A stretch of DNA of 64,000 nucleotides from Evernia prunastri (taxonomy: Eukaryota; Ascomycota; Lecanoromycetes; Lecanorales; Parmeliaceae). The DNA is taken from positions 1-64,000 of the forward strand of contig NKYR01000008.1 in assembly GCA_003184365.1 (NCBI GenBank), given 5' to 3'. A model generated the notes under the pieces. That model had not been told where the DNA came from, ran no database searches, and saw nothing but the letters and a program-made list of their open reading frames with translations. Shown piece by piece: positions 1 through 11,700 of the stretch (position 1 is its first letter; each line of letters opens with the position of its first letter). The position numbers and the translations under genes are program-made.

Positions 1-637
1 CTCTGTGGGGGAATCGGCCAGTTTAGAATGTTCCAGGCTGTGGTCAGACAATGCTGTTGCTGGTTCCAGCCACGCCGGACAGTCACTATTGGCTCGGGTT
101 TGATAGATCCACTGTTGGTGGAGCGGTGTAGAGGATAACAAGGTCTGAAAATCTCGTTAGCGTGTCCTACGCAGGGAAGCTGGCAATGTTTCAGGGGTTG
201 TTGATCCTTGGCAGTGCAACGATTTGGCTGGCGCGGCATGCTGGCCTGACGGAAGCTGGAGAAGTCCCCAGCCATCGATTTTCGTGCGGCCAAAGAACCA
301 TTTTGCAGTGGGCAATGCCCATATCAAGGAGGTTTGCAAAGAGGCCTGTATAGCTACTGCGACTCGTCGCGATGGCCACACCGCAATGCGATGGGCATCA
401 AATGCTTAGAGGTCACTGCAGCCATAGCTGGCAATAGGTTACCACTGTAGATAAACAGCGCCGGACAAACCCGGGCTCATAACCTGTCAAGATTATGTGG
501 TAGGACACTTAGTTGTATTAACTATGGAGTGCTATGGTACAAAGGGCGACCTATGTAGGGCCGGTGCCAAGGCCGGCCTTGGCCCGGTCTTTAGCCGGGC
601 CGAGGCCTTGGCAGTCCTCTACCCTACAATTTCAACA
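1..637 (-). mobile_element. Ty1/copia-type element, 5' leader plus 5' LTR (unmutated, runs off the left edge)
   Basis: This segment has normal base composition and is colinear over its whole length with the C-to-T damaged sequence at 24056-24716. Bases 485-637 are a small LTR. On the minus strand the LTR starts TGTTGAAATTG and ends TTGACA, and the bases after it (GGTTATGAGCCC) lie where a primer-binding site would be. On that reading 484 down to 1 is the leader and start of the internal region. No convincing gag reading frame is visible; open frames here are short. Assignment to copia is inference from the TGTTG start and from the neighbouring damaged copia copy, which shares this leader. Confidence 0.6.
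485..637 (-). repeat. Small LTR (about 153 bp), family reference copy
   Basis: Seen again at 1112-1225, 7098-7261, 22658-22810, 22812-22955, 24565-24716 and, inverted, 25361-25521. The minus strand begins TGTTGAAATTGTAGGGTAGA and ends CACATAATCTTGACA, so it has TG...CA ends. The centre holds an 18-bp perfect palindrome GCCAAGGCCGGCCTTGGC and a CCCGG/CCGGG hairpin. A 5-bp duplication (GAAAC) around the 22.66-22.96 kb copy supports true LTR ends. Confidence 0.7.
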
Positions 638-791
638 ATAACGATTTCGTCTAAAATAGAACGATTATAAATACGTGAATTATAATAACGAAGATTCTCG
701 TAAAGTAGTCTATAATCTCGTAAACTATTATCTTTTATTAATCTCTCGCTTATAATTTTAAGAATTACGATATAAAAATTAATTTACGTTA
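638..791. other. AT-rich RIP-damaged spacer
   Basis: AT-rich sequence with spared CpG and no open frame of note. It separates two unmutated LTR insertions. Nothing else is recognised. Confidence 0.5.
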
Positions 792-1014
792 TGTCAGAAC
801 CGTGCCCAGAGTCAAGTCTAATGGGGGTAAATTGAATAAGACAACTAGATAAGGAGGAAATATGTACAGAAGAAGAGCGCTTAAATACTAGGAAGAATCC
901 CCGCTAGCCTATGTGTCAATGGGAATGTGTCAATAACCAATAAACACTCTATGTGCTAGACACATAGCCATAAACACTCCCTATGTGCCTGACACCTAGG
1001 GTACGTCCGTAACA
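792..1014 (-). mobile_element. 3' LTR of an LTR retrotransposon (gypsy-like), unmutated
   Basis: On the minus strand it reads TGTTACGGACGTACCC ... GGTTCTGACA (TG...CA, 223 bp). Immediately upstream on that strand (plus coordinates 1015-1027) is a purine run, GAGGGGGGGGTAG, as expected of a polypurine tract. It is therefore the 3' LTR of a minus-strand element. The internal region is cut off by the assembly N at 1100. The class (gypsy or copia) is not determined by the LTR alone. Confidence 0.65.
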
Positions 1015-1027
1015 CTACCCCCCCCCT
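1015..1027 (-). other. Polypurine tract next to 3' LTR
   Basis: A C-run on the plus strand reads as an uninterrupted purine tract on the minus strand, directly abutting the LTR boundary at 1014. This is the standard plus-strand DNA primer site of LTR retrotransposons. Confidence 0.6.
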
Positions 1028-1099
1028 CAGGCAAGCGATGCCCCAGCGCTGTAGATTGGCCTGCGAGTCGTCTGCGAGCAGAAAGGATAAAAATAGTGG

Positions 1100-1100
1100 N
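1100..1100. other. Assembly gap (single N)
   Basis: The N joins the internal end of one LTR element to a partial copy of another LTR family. The sequences on either side are unrelated, so true distance and order across it are unknown. Confidence 0.8.
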
Positions 1101-1111
1101 CTACCGGACAC

Positions 1112-1225
1112 TGTCGAGATTATGTGGTAGGACACTTAGTTGTATTAACTATGGAGTGCTATGGTACAAAGGGCGACCTATGTAGGGCCGAGGCCTTGGC
1201 AGTCCTCTACCCTACAATTTCAACA
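1112..1225 (-). repeat. Small copia-type LTR with internal 39-bp deletion
   Basis: Matches 485-637 except that the GC-rich centre is missing. The deletion lies between two GGGCCG direct repeats of the full copy, as expected from slippage or recombination across the palindromic core. Otherwise nearly unmutated. Confidence 0.65.
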
Positions 1226-1592
1226 AATATAAGCTATATGATAAAGTATCTCGACTATTCAAAATATGTTAAGACATCTCTTAAATCGTTAAAAGAATTT
1301 CGCAAATTTTATTACTATTTTATTTCACGTCACAACGAGATATTTAAATCTTCTAAGAAAATAATATATCTATATATACTATATCTGCTAGATTTTATAA
1401 GAATCTTAGAATATAAAAAAGTGTGGTTGTGAAGTTATATCAAAGAATCGAATTTTGAATTTTGATTTAAGAGGGTACTAGAATCGCGTTTTGTTTTTTT
1501 TTTGAGTTTCTTAAGACTTTTACATATAGAGATAGATAAAATTATTGTCTACGATCGAACACTTTTAAAATTAGATAGCTTATACGCGTATA
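1226..1592. other. AT-rich spacer, no gene
   Basis: Damaged AT-rich DNA. The only open frame crosses in from the LTR at 1124 and reads low-complexity K/Y/I-rich residues, which is expected of AT-rich DNA. No function is assigned. Confidence 0.5.
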
Positions 1593-2066
1593 CTCGTTGT
1601 CATCTATTAATGCAACACATCTATTAATGCAACACATCTATTAATGCAATACCCTAATTCTAAATATACGAAACCTCACTCAAAAACTGATATGGTCTTG
1701 CCAAAGACTTCCAGGAAGCCTCTTGCAGGGGGCTATTGCCTGCCTGGGGAAGCACGGGAGAGCCTAGGCCTTGCTTGTACTAGTGTCTCCGGCCTTCCCT
1801 ACTAAATAGCTTTCTGCAGGTAGAACAATGCATCCTTTTACCACTTCACACTCTAGCCATAACAAAAACCCGCCCCTCATTTAAAACAGGCTATGGCGAC
1901 AACGATATACGTGATAGCAAGACTAATATAATTATATATATTTAAATTTAGTCATTTCAAACATACTTATCGAATATTTAATGATAAATTTGGTGCGGGA
2001 AAGGCATTTTGATGTTGAATAGAATATACTTAGGGTTAGAGTATTGCATTAATAGGTGACAACGAG
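1593..2066. mobile_element. MITE-like element with TIRs and TA target duplication
   Basis: The left end CTCGTTGTCATCTATTAATG and the right end, reverse-complemented (CTCGTTGTCACCTATTAATG), match for roughly 40 bp when two extra 17-bp units in the left arm are skipped. TA lies directly outside both ends (1591-1592 and 2067-2068), typical of Tc1/mariner-type insertion. The interior (about 1680-1920) is GC-normal and non-coding. No transposase is present, so it is a non-autonomous element. Confidence 0.65.
1601..1651. repeat. 17-bp tandem repeat, three units, inside left TIR
   Basis: Unit CATCTATTAATGCAACA starts at 1601, 1618 and 1635. The right TIR has only one such unit, so the left arm expanded after insertion. 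Confidence 0.8.
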
Positions 2067-2605
2067 TACCCTCTATTCGCTAGGCGTAAACCCCTATAAT
2101 TTGTAGACGTAAACCCTCCCGATCGGGTTAGCTGCCCTTCGAGCACTAATTAAACGAAATATAATATCGCACTTAGCTGACAGAGAAGTTTGCGAAAAGG
2201 TATAGTAGTAAAATAACTTTCGCTCGAATTACACAATTGCGCTGTAGAAAGTAGATAAACATATTTAAAGACTTAGTAAGTTTAGTATCTCTTTCAATTG
2301 ACTGCAGAAAACGCTGATATCTTTATAATCATATCGAAAAACATTAACTAATTTTAATGAAATTATGAGTATTATAAATGTCGAAAGTTATCGATAAATC
2401 TAAATTTGAAAAACAAGCAAGAAATGCGCGAGATGCGTAGAAAATGCGTAGAATACGTAGAATAAGCAGTAGAAGCTTATATTATTTACTATACGTAGGA
2501 TAAATAACTTCAAAATGCTATACGTCAAAAGAAAACTTTAACTTGCTATACGTTAGATTTCTTAGTTAAGTCGAAATATAATCTAAATTAATTATCTCTA
2601 AAATA

Positions 2606-2785
2606 TTCGAATTCTTTAATAATATAATCGAGTCGATAATATCTAATATATTCGACTTCTATAATAGTGTAATCGAGTTAATAATATTTAACACATTCGA
2701 CTTTTTTAAAAGTGTGATCGAATCGATAGTATTTAATATATTCGATTTTTTTAAAAGTGTAATCCAGTCGATAATATTTAATATA
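2606..2785. repeat. 45-bp tandem repeat, four copies
   Basis: Units begin at 2606, 2651, 2696 and 2741 with TTCGA; a diverged fifth start (CTCGA) is at 2786. The copies differ mainly by transitions. Each has an AATCGAG-like core and ends TAATATA or close to it. Confidence 0.8.
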
Positions 2786-5700
2786 CTCGAATCGATTAAA
2801 AGCTTAAGCTGCTCTATATTTTAAATTAACATTAATAATTCGTCTTTATAATTATTTTATCTCTTTTTGATTATTAAGAAATACTTTACTCGTTTAAATT
2901 TTTATATCTTTATAAAAAATTAAAATTTTTAAAAATAGCGTATAATATAGAGCTTAAATGAATATAGATTTATTTACACTCGAACGCTTTTGTATTAAAA
3001 TAATATTATTATTAATTCTTTTTAATAGATTAAGCTATTTCTTTAATTTCTATTTTATACGTTAAACACTTAAATAAACTTATTCTCTCTCTTTTAATTA
3101 AAGATCTATATATTATCGATATTTTTCTTTATTATTTAATATAATCTCGAAATTATTATTTTAAATATACTTTTTCTCTTCGCAATTCGTTTTATATTTT
3201 AACTATTTTAATATAGATATTAATAAAATCTTAAATATTACTTTTACGTTTTCTTTTCTTTTAATAATTATAACGTTAAATAAAATTCGCGTAAAATTCG
3301 ATATATTAGATAATTCGAAATTCTAATCAATATTAATTAGCTTAAATATTTTTAAACGATTTTTAATATATATCAAAAGATTCTTAATATCGTTTTCGAA
3401 TAATTTATTATTATTAATTTTTTCGTTAAATATATCTACGCTAAAAACTTTATCTTTAAATAAATTAATATAATTTATTATTTTGATTTTTATTATAACG
3501 CTTTTCAATCTCGATTCGTTTCGAATATTATCGTAGATATCTTTATATAGATTCGATATATTAAAACGTTATTCTTTTTCTTTCATAAACTTTAAATAAA
3601 ATTATATAACACGCTTTCGTAAAATCTCTACTATCAGATTTATTATTTTATCTCTTTTAATTCTCGCCAGACTTTTTATATAAAGTTATATATTTTTAAT
3701 AATAATTAATTATATCTTACGAACGACGCAAGTATAAATAACGTATCTTCGACTTATATTTTATTCTATCGTTTTATATAACATATTTCGAAAATATAAT
3801 TCTTGAAAGCGTAATATAAAATTATAATAATAAATATAATCGTATCGATCGATAAGAATTTTTATAGATATCTACTTTTAGCTATTGATTTAAAAGAAAT
3901 TATTTCGCTATCGAAGAACGTTCGATATAGTTTTATAATAATTAATTACGTTATAAATCGACTTTTATCTTAACACTTATTATTTATAATTCGTCTATTT
4001 TAACTTAAAAAAAACTTATTTAATTATTTTTATCTTCTATAATTCGTTATATAAAGCGAAGATTATGTAGTAAATTATCGATAATTTCGCGAAGAGTCTT
4101 AGAAAATCTATCAAATCTCTTAATATACGATATAACGATATTTTAAATCTTCTTTATCGATCTCGCTCGAAATTTATTAATATAATTTAATAACTACTTT
4201 TTCGTTAATAATATCGAAATTTAATATAAATATTAAGAAATCTTATTATCTTTCTCGTTTCTATAGAAATTAATTAATTATTAATATTTTATTCTCGTCG
4301 AATCGCGCGAAGTCTTCTTCTCTATTTTAATTATATTTTTTTTATTAAATTATTAAGAATTATGACGTAATACTCTAATTATAAACTTAGACTCTTTATC
4401 TTTTAATCGATAATAATCTTTATTAATAAAACGTGTTTTATTAATAAAAATATATTTTAATATCTATCGAAAGTCTTATATTTACGCGTTACGTCTCGAC
4501 TTATATCGTTTTATAGTATATAATTATACTCTTCGTCGTCGATATGTTTTATTAAAATATTACTTCGAATATCGTCTTTATCTAAATTTATTATAAAAAT
4601 ACGATCTAATACTATTAAAATCTTCGTTTACGTTTTAAATCTTATTATTTTATATATTAAAGATAAGAATAAAAAGTAGATTGATCGCGTATAATCGTAA
4701 TTTTATATCTAAAACGTAGTATAAAAAAACACTTTAATATAACGTTTATTAGAATTAAATAATTTATAAGTTTATAATCGTCGCGTAAATGCGAGCGAAA
4801 TAGATAAAAAAAAAAATATCGTTTTATTTCTTCGTTTATTCTACTTCGAAATAAAGAAAACTCGATTAACGAACTTTTATACAAATTAATATTATTAATA
4901 TTATTACGCTTCGTAACGATCGATATCACATAAAAAGAGAAATTATATTTATATTAACTTATTAATTATAAATTATTCTCGTTAACGAAGAGCTTCTTAA
5001 ATTCTTTAATTTATAATTAATATATTATCGTTAAACGAATAAAATATATAACTAATCGAATATTAATTATTATTTTTATCAACGATCTTTCGAAATTTCG
5101 ATTTCGAATAATTAATTGCTTTATATTAACTCGAATAACTCTAATTAATCGTAATTAAATAATACTATATTAACGATAACGTTTTTATAAATAACGTAAA
5201 CTTCGACTTTAAAAACTTTATCGTTTATTATTTTTAAATTAAATATTTATAAGAGAATTCGATATAAGTTAAAAAAGAGTATTAAATATAATAATTATAA
5301 TTCTCGTTATAATAATCTTTTTTTTATTCGATAAATTCGTAAAATCGAGAAAATTATTTTTAAGTAAGACTTTAAATTAATATCGTATACTATCTTTATT
5401 TTATTTAATTTTTAACGTTTAAAAAAATTCATATTTATCTTTTCTTTCTATCCTTTAACGCGTCTCTTTACGAATTTAAATTAAGCTATTTTATGCGCTT
5501 TTAATTAAAAATAACGCGTTATTAATCGACTTATAAAGTAATACGCGATAAAATATCTATTTTATCTTTTTAATTTTATATCTTTTTTTATAATCTTAAA
5601 TTTAGACGATCTTATATTACTTTATTCGAAATTATTCTTATTTTTCTTTATTCTTATTTTCGTTATAATTATTACGTTTAACTTCGAATTAATCTATATA

Positions 5701-5955
5701 TAATATAAAAAATATTAATAATACTATTAATTCTTCGATATTACGAATATTTAAAAAGAAATTAATTTTAAATAAATAAAAATAATCGAATAAAGAGAAT
5801 AAAAAAATAAAAAAATTGAAAAAAGAGAACGAAAGAACGAAAAGATTAAATAAAATATTTACTTAATAAAGAATATCGTTAATATGCGTGTTTTCGTTCT
5901 ATTTAATCGAATCGCGTCTAATCTTTATAAAATCGATCGATTTTAATATCGAATT

Positions 5956-6240
5956 CGATCGACTTCACTCTTTATTACGCTTTAAACTCATAATATTAAT
6001 TATTTATTTTTCGAATTTTTTAATTCAACCGCGATATAAGTTAAACGACTTTAATAACGAATTAACGATCGACTTTATTCTTTATTACGCTTTAAACTCG
6101 AAATATTAATAATTTATTTCTCGAACTTCTTAATTTAATCGCGATATAAATCGAATAACTTTAATATCAAATCGACGATCGAATCGATCGATCTTACTTT
6201 TCATTACGCTTTACGCTTATAATATTATTATTACTTTTTT
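5956..6240. repeat. 110-bp tandem repeat, about 2.6 copies
   Basis: CGATCGA starts at 5956, 6066 and 6176, each followed by a T-rich run and ATTACGCTTTA. Differences between copies are mostly transitions, so duplication came before or during the C-to-T decay. Confidence 0.75.
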
Positions 6241-7097
6241 TTTAAATTTTCTTTCTCTCTTATTTTCTTTCTCGCTAATTTTTTATCTTATTAATATATT
6301 CGATTAACGAATTAAATATCATTAAATATAAATACTTAAAGATAAAGATTATTTCGTTATTTTTAATAATTATTTTATTTTTCAAATAAAAATAACGTCT
6401 CTTTAAAAATTAAGTTTTATATTATTATTAAAAACGATATTATCGTAAATTTAATAAATTTTAGAGATAACGTAAAATTCATTTTTTAGATCGCATTATA
6501 TTTTATACGTAATAGTATATTCTTAATGACGTTAATATCGTCTTTTTTTCATTTCTATCGATAAAACGTAAAAATTAAATATTAGCTTTAGCGTTTTTTT
6601 TATTATCTTTCTCTCTTTAATCGAAATTATATATTTATATTTATCGAAATTAATTAAGATAATTTTATAAAAAAAATCCTATATCAACGTATTTTTTATA
6701 AAGTATAAAAATTTAATATTATTAAGCGACGTAAAAGATTAAACGAGTTAAAGTTATAAATATTTTATTATTAAAAGCGTAATTAAATACTTTAAGAAGA
6801 TAAAAACTATAGATTCTATTAATAAGTTTTTTTTTTTTTTAATTATAAAACTTTTTAAGATTAATTAAATCGAAGAAAATATAATAATTATAATATTAAC
6901 TTTTAATCGATCTTTAGATATAAATTCTTTATCGTTTTATATTATTCGATAAATCGACGAAAATCGATTATTCGAATCGTTATTCTATTTTTTATATTCT
7001 CTTTAACTTCGTCATTCTTTTCTTTAACTTTATTACTTTATTTTTTAACTTTATTAATTTATTCTTTAATTTAATTACTTTATTTTTTATTTAAAAC

Positions 7098-7261
7098 TAT
7101 CAAAATTATATAATAGAATACTTAGTTATATTAACTATAGAGTGTTATAATATAAAGGGTGATCTATATAAAGCCGCCCATAGAGCGATGTCAAGATCGA
7201 TCTTAATTCGATCTTTAGTCGAATCGAGATCTTGACAATTCTCTATTCTATAATTTTAATA
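7098..7261 (-). repeat. RIP-damaged copy of the small copia LTR
   Basis: Aligns to 485-637 with changes at CpA, TpG, CpC and GpG. CCGG blocks become TCGA, so the central CpG is spared. It lies on the 3' side of the minus-strand copia remnant and could be its 3' LTR, but no partner LTR was found above 12 kb. Confidence 0.65.
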
Positions 7262-8119
7262 TTCTTCTTCGTTTATATATTTTAAGCGTCGATTTATTAA
7301 AGTAAGTCTAATATCGAATAGTTAAATTAAGACTAGCGTTAAATAGCTAGAGTGATTTCTCATCTTCTCACTCTCTATACTCTTTTAGAGACGATTTTGA
7401 AATTTACGAGTTTTAACGCTCGCGAAGTTCGAAATTTTAAATAGATTAATACGAAATTCGAATAACAAAGATGAAGTAATCGAAATCTTGAAAACGACTA
7501 TATTAAATTATCTATCTTACATAAATCTTTCGAAGATTTCACTTTTTGTTAAAAAACGATTTTTTGAAAATAAAATTTTTATATTACTTAATGTATATCA
7601 AAATCAAGTAAAAACGAGATCGAAGAATATATGTGAGAATAGCAGTGAAATAATTGAAAGAAATCCTTCTAGCTGCATATGACTGTAAGGCCTTTAATGG
7701 TCGATCATAAAGTTTTGGTGCTTGATATTAGTGGTTATCGCGTGCAATGCGAAGGTTTTCGATGAGATTTTGACTGAGATATGTCTAAAGATTTTGATAT
7801 AATAGATGATAATGTATAATGATAGATATTCTATATAAACATTGAAAGTTTGATGATTATAGAGACTGAGACTAAGTTTAATAATTATAGAGATAATAGT
7901 CGCTGAAGGAAATACGCGTTTGTGAAGAATGAATATCATTCGAAGATTTTTCGAATAGGTCGATTATTCGATAGATCACTCGAAATGCGAAAATCAATGA
8001 AATTACTTCTTTGAAGTCGAATTCTAAATAGTGACAAATTGCTAATCAAAACGAGAGTATAAATAACTTCTCTAAAGCTATGATGTTAGCGATCAATCTT
8101 TGATCTTCAGAGAATATTT
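7262..8119. other. Less damaged A/C-rich stretch downstream of copia remnant
   Basis: On the minus strand this is A/C-rich and less mutated than its neighbours, with open frames at 7694-7939 (-) and 7488-7682 (+) that resemble no family I know. It may be the 3' untranslated or LTR portion of the copia element. No gene is called. Confidence 0.35.
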
Positions 8120-11100
8120 CGAGATTACTTTTATTTCGAGAATATCGCGAAAAGCGATAAATTTATCAAGATATAAAATCTTAGTGAGATCGTTAGTTAT
8201 TTGCTTATTGATAAAAACGAATCATATATTTATAATGTTATCATTAACTTTTTCGCGTACGAAATAATAAGCGATATTAATGTGTTTAATACGAGTATAA
8301 AACTAATCGTTCTTTGCAAAAATAATAATATTTTAATTATCGTCGAGAAGAAATTAATTAAGTAGATTTTTTAATCAGATCGTCTTTTTAGTAACTTATA
8401 TTTAATCGATATACTCTATTTCATAAATAAACAATATTATTATAACTTAATATAAACGATATTAAAACGAGTATTAAGCATAATATATATAAGAGATTTT
8501 ATAGCTAACTAATAGTTCTCGCGCAATTTTCTTGAAATTATATAATTTTCTTCGATCGATTATAATTTAAATTAAGATTTCAATAATTAAAATAACTAAA
8601 AAAGCGAGCGATATAGATTTTTTAATTTAAACGAATAATATCGACGACGCGATCTCGTTTAATAATTATATTTAAATAATAAACGATCGATTTTAAATTC
8701 GATATATAAAATTTAATCTTAAGAACTTTCTTAATACGCTAAATATCGATCTTATTAAGATCGATAAATAAAATATTATTTATATAGAGAGCGATAATGA
8801 TATTCTCTTTGACGTTTATAAACACGCTATCGTTCGATTTAATAAATACGAGATCGAGTCTTTTTATATACTTCTGTACTTCGAAAAGTATTAATATTAA
8901 ATTCGAAAGAACTATTTTAGATTATAAAGAGTCTTATTTAGTTTATAGATTTTATTGTTTTTATTAAAATTATCGAGTTATTATATATAAATTTTTTTCT
9001 AAACATTATTATAGAAAAAGACGATTTTAATATTTATTTATTTTATATTTTAATTTATAGTCGCTATTAAGATAAAGATAATCTTATAATTCATAAATTT
9101 AATTATCGATATGAAAGCATTATAATAATTACGACTTTTTTATTATTTGAATTCGCGAACGACTTAGCGAGCTTTATAGCGAGTGATTTTTTTAATAAAA
9201 TCTCGCTTTAAAATATAGATTCAACGTTCTCGAAGAATATAAGCGTCGAGAAATATTTAAATAAGATATTAAATATTGTTATTTATAAGAAATTTATATT
9301 CGTTTTTTATAACGAGCTTTTAATATATACGAGCGAATAAGTTCGAGATAATCTACTTATAAATTTTAAATTTAAAGACGTTAGATTTATTAATATAATA
9401 TATTAATAAAACGAATATCGTAAATATATTTTGAAAAGAGTTAGATAAGAGATCGCGAAGATTCGAAATTATTAAATTAAAATAATTTAAAAGTATCTTT
9501 TGAATAACGCTTAGTTTAAAATCTTTTCGAACGATTTTCACTGCAATAAAGTTGAAAGATATAAATAATATAGATTTATAAATAGATGCTGACCTAGATA
9601 CACGTCTTTTCGCTGATTATAAAAAGTTTAATCGTGATTTTAATACTAAGATTAAAGAAATAATTGATATAGAAATTATAGACGCAACGTTATTCGAAAT
9701 ATTAATAATGCGCTATTGATTTAGTGTCTCTTCTACAACGAATATTAATATCACAAAACGTTATCGCTTATTAAAGAATTTATATACGTTGATTTTCTCT
9801 TCGAAATTTACGTATAAAGAACATTTCTTTATAAAGTATATATTAATAACGCGAATAATCTTCTTTTTGATTAGATTATATAGTCGAAAAATAAACTTTT
9901 CTTTATAACTTAGAAGAATACACTTTTTATTATAATTTACGAGTTTTTTTTTGAATACGCTTTAACGCGTAAGCGATAAAGTCGATAATACGCAAATGAA
10001 ATAGAACAAATTTTTAATAATATATAATTTCGAAGAATATAGTCACGATTTTAATATGAAACCATCGTAGAATAAAATAATTATTAATCGTCACGATTTT
10101 CGATTAAAAGAATTTATTAAGATTGAAATTTAATAGAATAAAATGTATTTTATATAATAGAGTCTAATCAAAACGCTTCGTCGTATTATTTATTTGATAT
10201 TACACTATAAAAGATAAGTTAAAAAGGTCTTAATAATATACTTCTTATTATTGTCGAGATGAATATAATAAATTAAAGCTCAAAGATTTTAAATAGACTT
10301 TGAATCTAAGAAATATAACGAAGATCTCACTTTTATAACGAATATAGTAAACTTTAAAATAATAGATGAAATTATCTTTAAATATTATAAAGTATTTAAC
10401 GTTATTAAAATCTATAGAAAATAGAGACTCTACGAGATTATTATAAATAAATTCGTCTNNNNNNNNNNNNNNNNNNACGAAGATCTCACTTTTATAACGA
10501 ATATAGTAAACTTTAAAATAATAGATGAAATTATCTTTAAATATTATAAAGTATTTAACGTTATTAAAATTTATAAAGAATAGAGATTTTACGAGATTAT
10601 TATAAATAAATTCATTTAAACGAATATTAGACGTAGTAAGACTATTATAAGAGACGATCTTCTAACGTTCTATAATATAGTATTCACAGATATACTTCTT
10701 CGTAATGTTCTTGATAAAATTCATATCTATCGTTATATTAAAAAGCTTATTTAGATTTTATTAATCTAAATAATTTATACGAGTATATTATAGCTAATGA
10801 ATAAAATCGAAAGAGATATTATAAATTATTAAAGTATTATTAATTTATTATAAATTTAAAAAAAAGAGATCTCGATTGCGAATGTTGATAAAAATGAGAT
10901 TATTATTAATAACGAAAGTACAGTCGATCTTATAAAAGACGATGACGATATCGACGTTTAAAAACTTATCGACATATAAGAGATTAACGCTTATATTAGA
11001 TATATATAACACATTTAACAGATTAATAGTGATACGTTTATCGATTATCTTATAGTATAAAATAACGATCTTGCGACTTATAAATTGAATTTAATTATTT

Positions 11101-11700
11101 TTAATATTCTTAATAAGACGAGAATAAATTATTTCGTAGATAATAAATATGAATCGATTCGCAAAGAAATAACGAAAGTAATCGATGTTTATTATAACAC
11201 GAAAGCTAAACTTAATAACGTCGATAATAGTTATAAAAATTATAAGCTTTTTATCGAATACGATGAGAATATCAAAGTCGTCGAAGAAATTCTTAGAATT
11301 TATAATAATTATAAGATTAATGATCTATTTATTAATCGTATCGAGAATATTAAAATCATCGAGATTAATATTTTGAAGATATATATTCGAATCCAAGTTC
11401 TTTAGAAAGATATAGTTGATATTAAAATAGTTATTCTCTTCTGAAGCGGAGATACTAAATAACGTCTCTTCGATACGCTTACGTTTATTACTTAAGACTT
11501 TATTTTCTAAAGAAATAATATTAATTTTCGTCTTCTTCTTCTTCTCTTTTTTTATTATAAATTTTTTAAACTTCAAATAAAAGAACTTAATTGAATATTT
11601 GATAGAAGAATAGCGATACTTACGCTCAGCTATCTTGCATAAATAATAAATCTTTCAATTGATTTTAAAGTCGTCGAAGTTATTAAATATAGTTTATTTG
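8120..11700 (-). pseudogene. RIP-destroyed Ty1/copia polyprotein (gag-pol remnant)
   Basis: No long open frame survives, but minus-strand translation shows copia pol in order. Near 9.85-10.0 kb there is an integrase C-terminal-like stretch (KTRKL). Near 8.75-8.8 kb is the reverse-transcriptase core, now ALYINNILFI where copia has a YVDDI-type motif; D-to-N fits a C-to-T change. It is followed by FYISNLKSIVYYLNI, the usual F.M.DLG..YYLG region. Near 8.2-8.3 kb is the RNase H end RIKHINIAYYFVREKV and NDLTKIL. A lysine-rich stretch near 11.3-11.65 kb may be the gag end. Many stops interrupt it and the 18-base N gap lies inside. The copia assignment is firm; the outer limits are approximate. Confidence 0.75.
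10459..10476. other. Assembly gap (18 N) flanked by a near-identical duplicate
   Basis: About 140 bases before the gap (from roughly 10318) are repeated after it with a few transitions. Either two copies of the element were joined or overlapping contig ends were not merged. Confidence 0.8.

Larger units (their letters stand above)
2067..7097. other. AT-rich, RIP-damaged repeat block without recognisable genes
   Basis: About 5 kb in which CpA/TpG and CpC/GpG are scarce but CpG is common. Open frames are short and low-complexity. Apart from the two tandem arrays listed separately I could not recognise a parent element. No RNA gene or promoter was seen. Confidence 0.6.

Noticed and set aside
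11085..11405. Plus-strand open frame of 106 codons
   Set aside because: Lies opposite the damaged copia gag-pol and has low-complexity N/I/K composition; its counterpart at 21.8 kb is broken.
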